DNA of 7,323 nucleotides from the NCBI GenBank assembly GCA_947463775.1, contig CANHVD010000275.1, positions 1 through 7,323 on the forward strand, written 5' to 3'. The notes under the pieces are model-generated. The model was not told where the DNA came from. It did no database searches and saw only the letters and a list, made by a program, of their open reading frames with translations. Within the stretch, counting starts at the first letter, position 1, and each line of letters begins with the position of its first letter. This document shows positions 6,272 to 7,323 of the stretch, one piece after another. Position numbers and translations under genes: made by a program. Source of the stretch: Planctomycetaceae bacterium (GTDB lineage Bacteria; Planctomycetota; Planctomycetia; Planctomycetales; Planctomycetaceae).

Positions 6272-6388
6272 CACTGCCTGTGTGTGATCGACATCCGGGC
6301 AATCCTTGTTCACAATGAGCGGCTCAAGGTTTCTGCACATCATGCGCAGGGATTGTTGGGTACGTCTGTGATTCAGGGAGACGACACT

Positions 6389-7323
6389 GTGAATGCTGTT
6401 AATCGTGTTAGGATCGTTCTTCTCGCAGCCGCGTCCTTTGCAATAATCTGGAATCAGGCTCAACAGACATCTGCGCAACAGACGTCGTTTTCACGAGCTG
6501 TAGTGGCCGCGGACCATGTAGCGGCGAGTGAAGCCGGCGCTCGAATCCTTCGTGAAGGTGGCAACGTCGTTGACGCTGCCGTTGCCACCTCATTCGCCTT
6601 GTCGGTCGTGCGACCAGCAAGCTGCGGAATTGGTGGCGGCGGTTTCATGGTGATCTGGGACGCCGATCAGCAGAAAGCTGTGGCACTTGATTATCGAGAA
6701 CGAGCACCGGCCGGTGCGACCGCCACTGCACTGCAAGACGATGATACGTCTCCCGAACCACCAAGTGTTCGAGGTGGTAAAGCTGTGGGAGTGCCAGGGA
6801 ACGTGGCCGGCTTGTGTTATGCCGCCAGGAAATACGGCACTATGCCGATTGCTCGCCTTGTGCAGCCAGCGATCGATCTCTGTAAAAATGGTGTCCCGAT
6901 CGATCAACATGATCAGGAGGTTCAGGCAACGACCCTTAACAAACTCAAAAGTCATGCTGGCTATGAAGAAAGATTCAAACTTCTGAAGAAGCTCTACCTG
7001 AATGATGGTAAGCCGTGGCAGATCGGCGACAAATTTTATTCTCCGCAACTCAAGACTCTGGAAGCCATCGCCGCAAACGGCGCGGCGGGGTTCTATGAAG
7101 GTCCGGTGGCGTCAGCAATTACGCAGACGATCACGGCAGAGTCCGGCATTTTTTCTACAGATGATCTGGCAGCGTATCAGCCGACCGAGCGTAACGCTCT
7201 TGTTTCAAAATTTCACGGCAAGCAGATCATCACGATGCCACCACCATCCAGCGGAGGAGTGGCTTTGCTGCAAACTCTGCAGGCTCTGGAAGAGTGGGAA
7301 ACTCTGTCGCAAAAGAGCTTAAA
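6389..7323 (+). CDS. ggt: Gamma-glutamyltransferase, N-terminal part (runs off the window)
   Basis: An open frame of 311 codons continues past the right edge. It is the N-terminal half of a gamma-glutamyltransferase, an exported Ntn-hydrolase that cleaves or transfers the gamma-glutamyl group of glutathione and related compounds after self-cleavage into two subunits. Visible signatures are AGARILREGGNVVDAAVAT (49-67), GIGGGGFMV (80-88), LDYRERAP (100-107, whose Arg corresponds to the substrate-carboxylate-binding Arg of E. coli GGT), VRGGKAVGVPGNVAGL (127-142) and MPPPSSGGVALL (283-294). The catalytic Thr normally lies near residue 390, so activity cannot be judged here. The GTG start is supported by AGGGAG (6375-6380) 8 nt upstream and by an immediate signal peptide (RVRIVLLAAASFAIIW, likely cleavage near TSA, residue 29). 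The first in-frame ATG, at 6647, would delete the signal and the first conserved block. Family proteins are about 550-580 residues. Confidence 0.95.
   Translation, partial: MNAVNRVRIVLLAAASFAIIWNQAQQTSAQQTSFSRAVVAADHVAASEAGARILREGGNVVDAAVATSFALSVVRPASCGIGGGGFMVIWDADQQKAVALDYRERAPAGATATALQDDDTSPEPPSVRGGKAVGVPGNVAGLCYAARKYGTMPIARLVQPAIDLCKNGVPIDQHDQEVQATTLNKLKSHAGYEERFKLLKKLYLNDGKPWQIGDKFYSPQLKTLEAIAANGAAGFYEGPVASAITQTITAESGIFSTDDLAAYQPTERNALVSKFHGKQIITMPPPSSGGVALLQTLQALEEWETLSQKSL

Noticed and set aside
6590..7048. 152-codon - strand open frame
   Set aside because: Opposite the gamma-glutamyltransferase coding region, whose conserved blocks are on the + strand.
7002..7322. 106-codon + strand open frame near the right edge
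   Set aside because: Out of frame with and fully inside the gamma-glutamyltransferase gene; the product is Arg/Ser-rich and non-descript.
1..7323. tRNA, rRNA, CRISPR array, insertion sequence, toxin-antitoxin or defence system
   Set aside because: Scanned by eye on both strands: no regularly spaced repeats, no transposase motifs, no cloverleaf-like blocks and no defence-type domains. Absence of small RNAs cannot be proved without a covariance search.

Overview
The window looks like ordinary chromosome from a planctomycete (class Planctomycetia; I cannot name the genus). Three things point there: a Tat-exported DUF1501 protein, a secreted HEAT-repeat protein, and a long multi-zinc-ribbon protein with an acidic, Pro/Ala-rich linker. 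Gene density is moderate and intergenic gaps are long (about 140-525 bp). All five confidently called genes lie on the + strand. A possible sixth gene enters from the left edge on the - strand.

Layout: (1) 1-155, a possible - strand gene start, weakly supported. (2) 156-505, a non-coding, possibly divergent promoter region with a nested hairpin at 338-380. (3) 506-2281, a 591-residue cytoplasmic-looking protein with four zinc-binding Cys clusters around an unrecognised core. (4) 2282-2806, a 525-bp gap with several short inverted repeats and no convincing gene. (5) 2807-3733, an aldo/keto reductase with a complete Asp-Tyr-Lys-His tetrad, followed after 16 bp by (6) 3750-4652, an exported HEAT-repeat protein; these two are probably one operon. 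(7) 4653-4944, a gap with a 14-bp perfect palindrome and a good sigma70-type promoter candidate. (8) 4945-6249, a Tat-signal DUF1501 protein. (9) 6389 to the right edge, the N-terminal half of an exported gamma-glutamyltransferase that starts at GTG and has no stop inside the window.

The genes do not form one obvious pathway. The reductase is a soluble redox enzyme. The HEAT protein, DUF1501 protein and gamma-glutamyltransferase all carry export signals and should act in the periplasm or cell envelope. The zinc-ribbon protein may be a nucleic-acid or protein-binding scaffold, but its role is unknown.

I found no tRNA, rRNA, CRISPR array, insertion sequence, attachment site or convincing intrinsic terminator. 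I do not see a clear new biological system. The least explained items are the core of the zinc-ribbon protein, the structured 5' leader before it, and the pairing of a reductase with a secreted HEAT protein.
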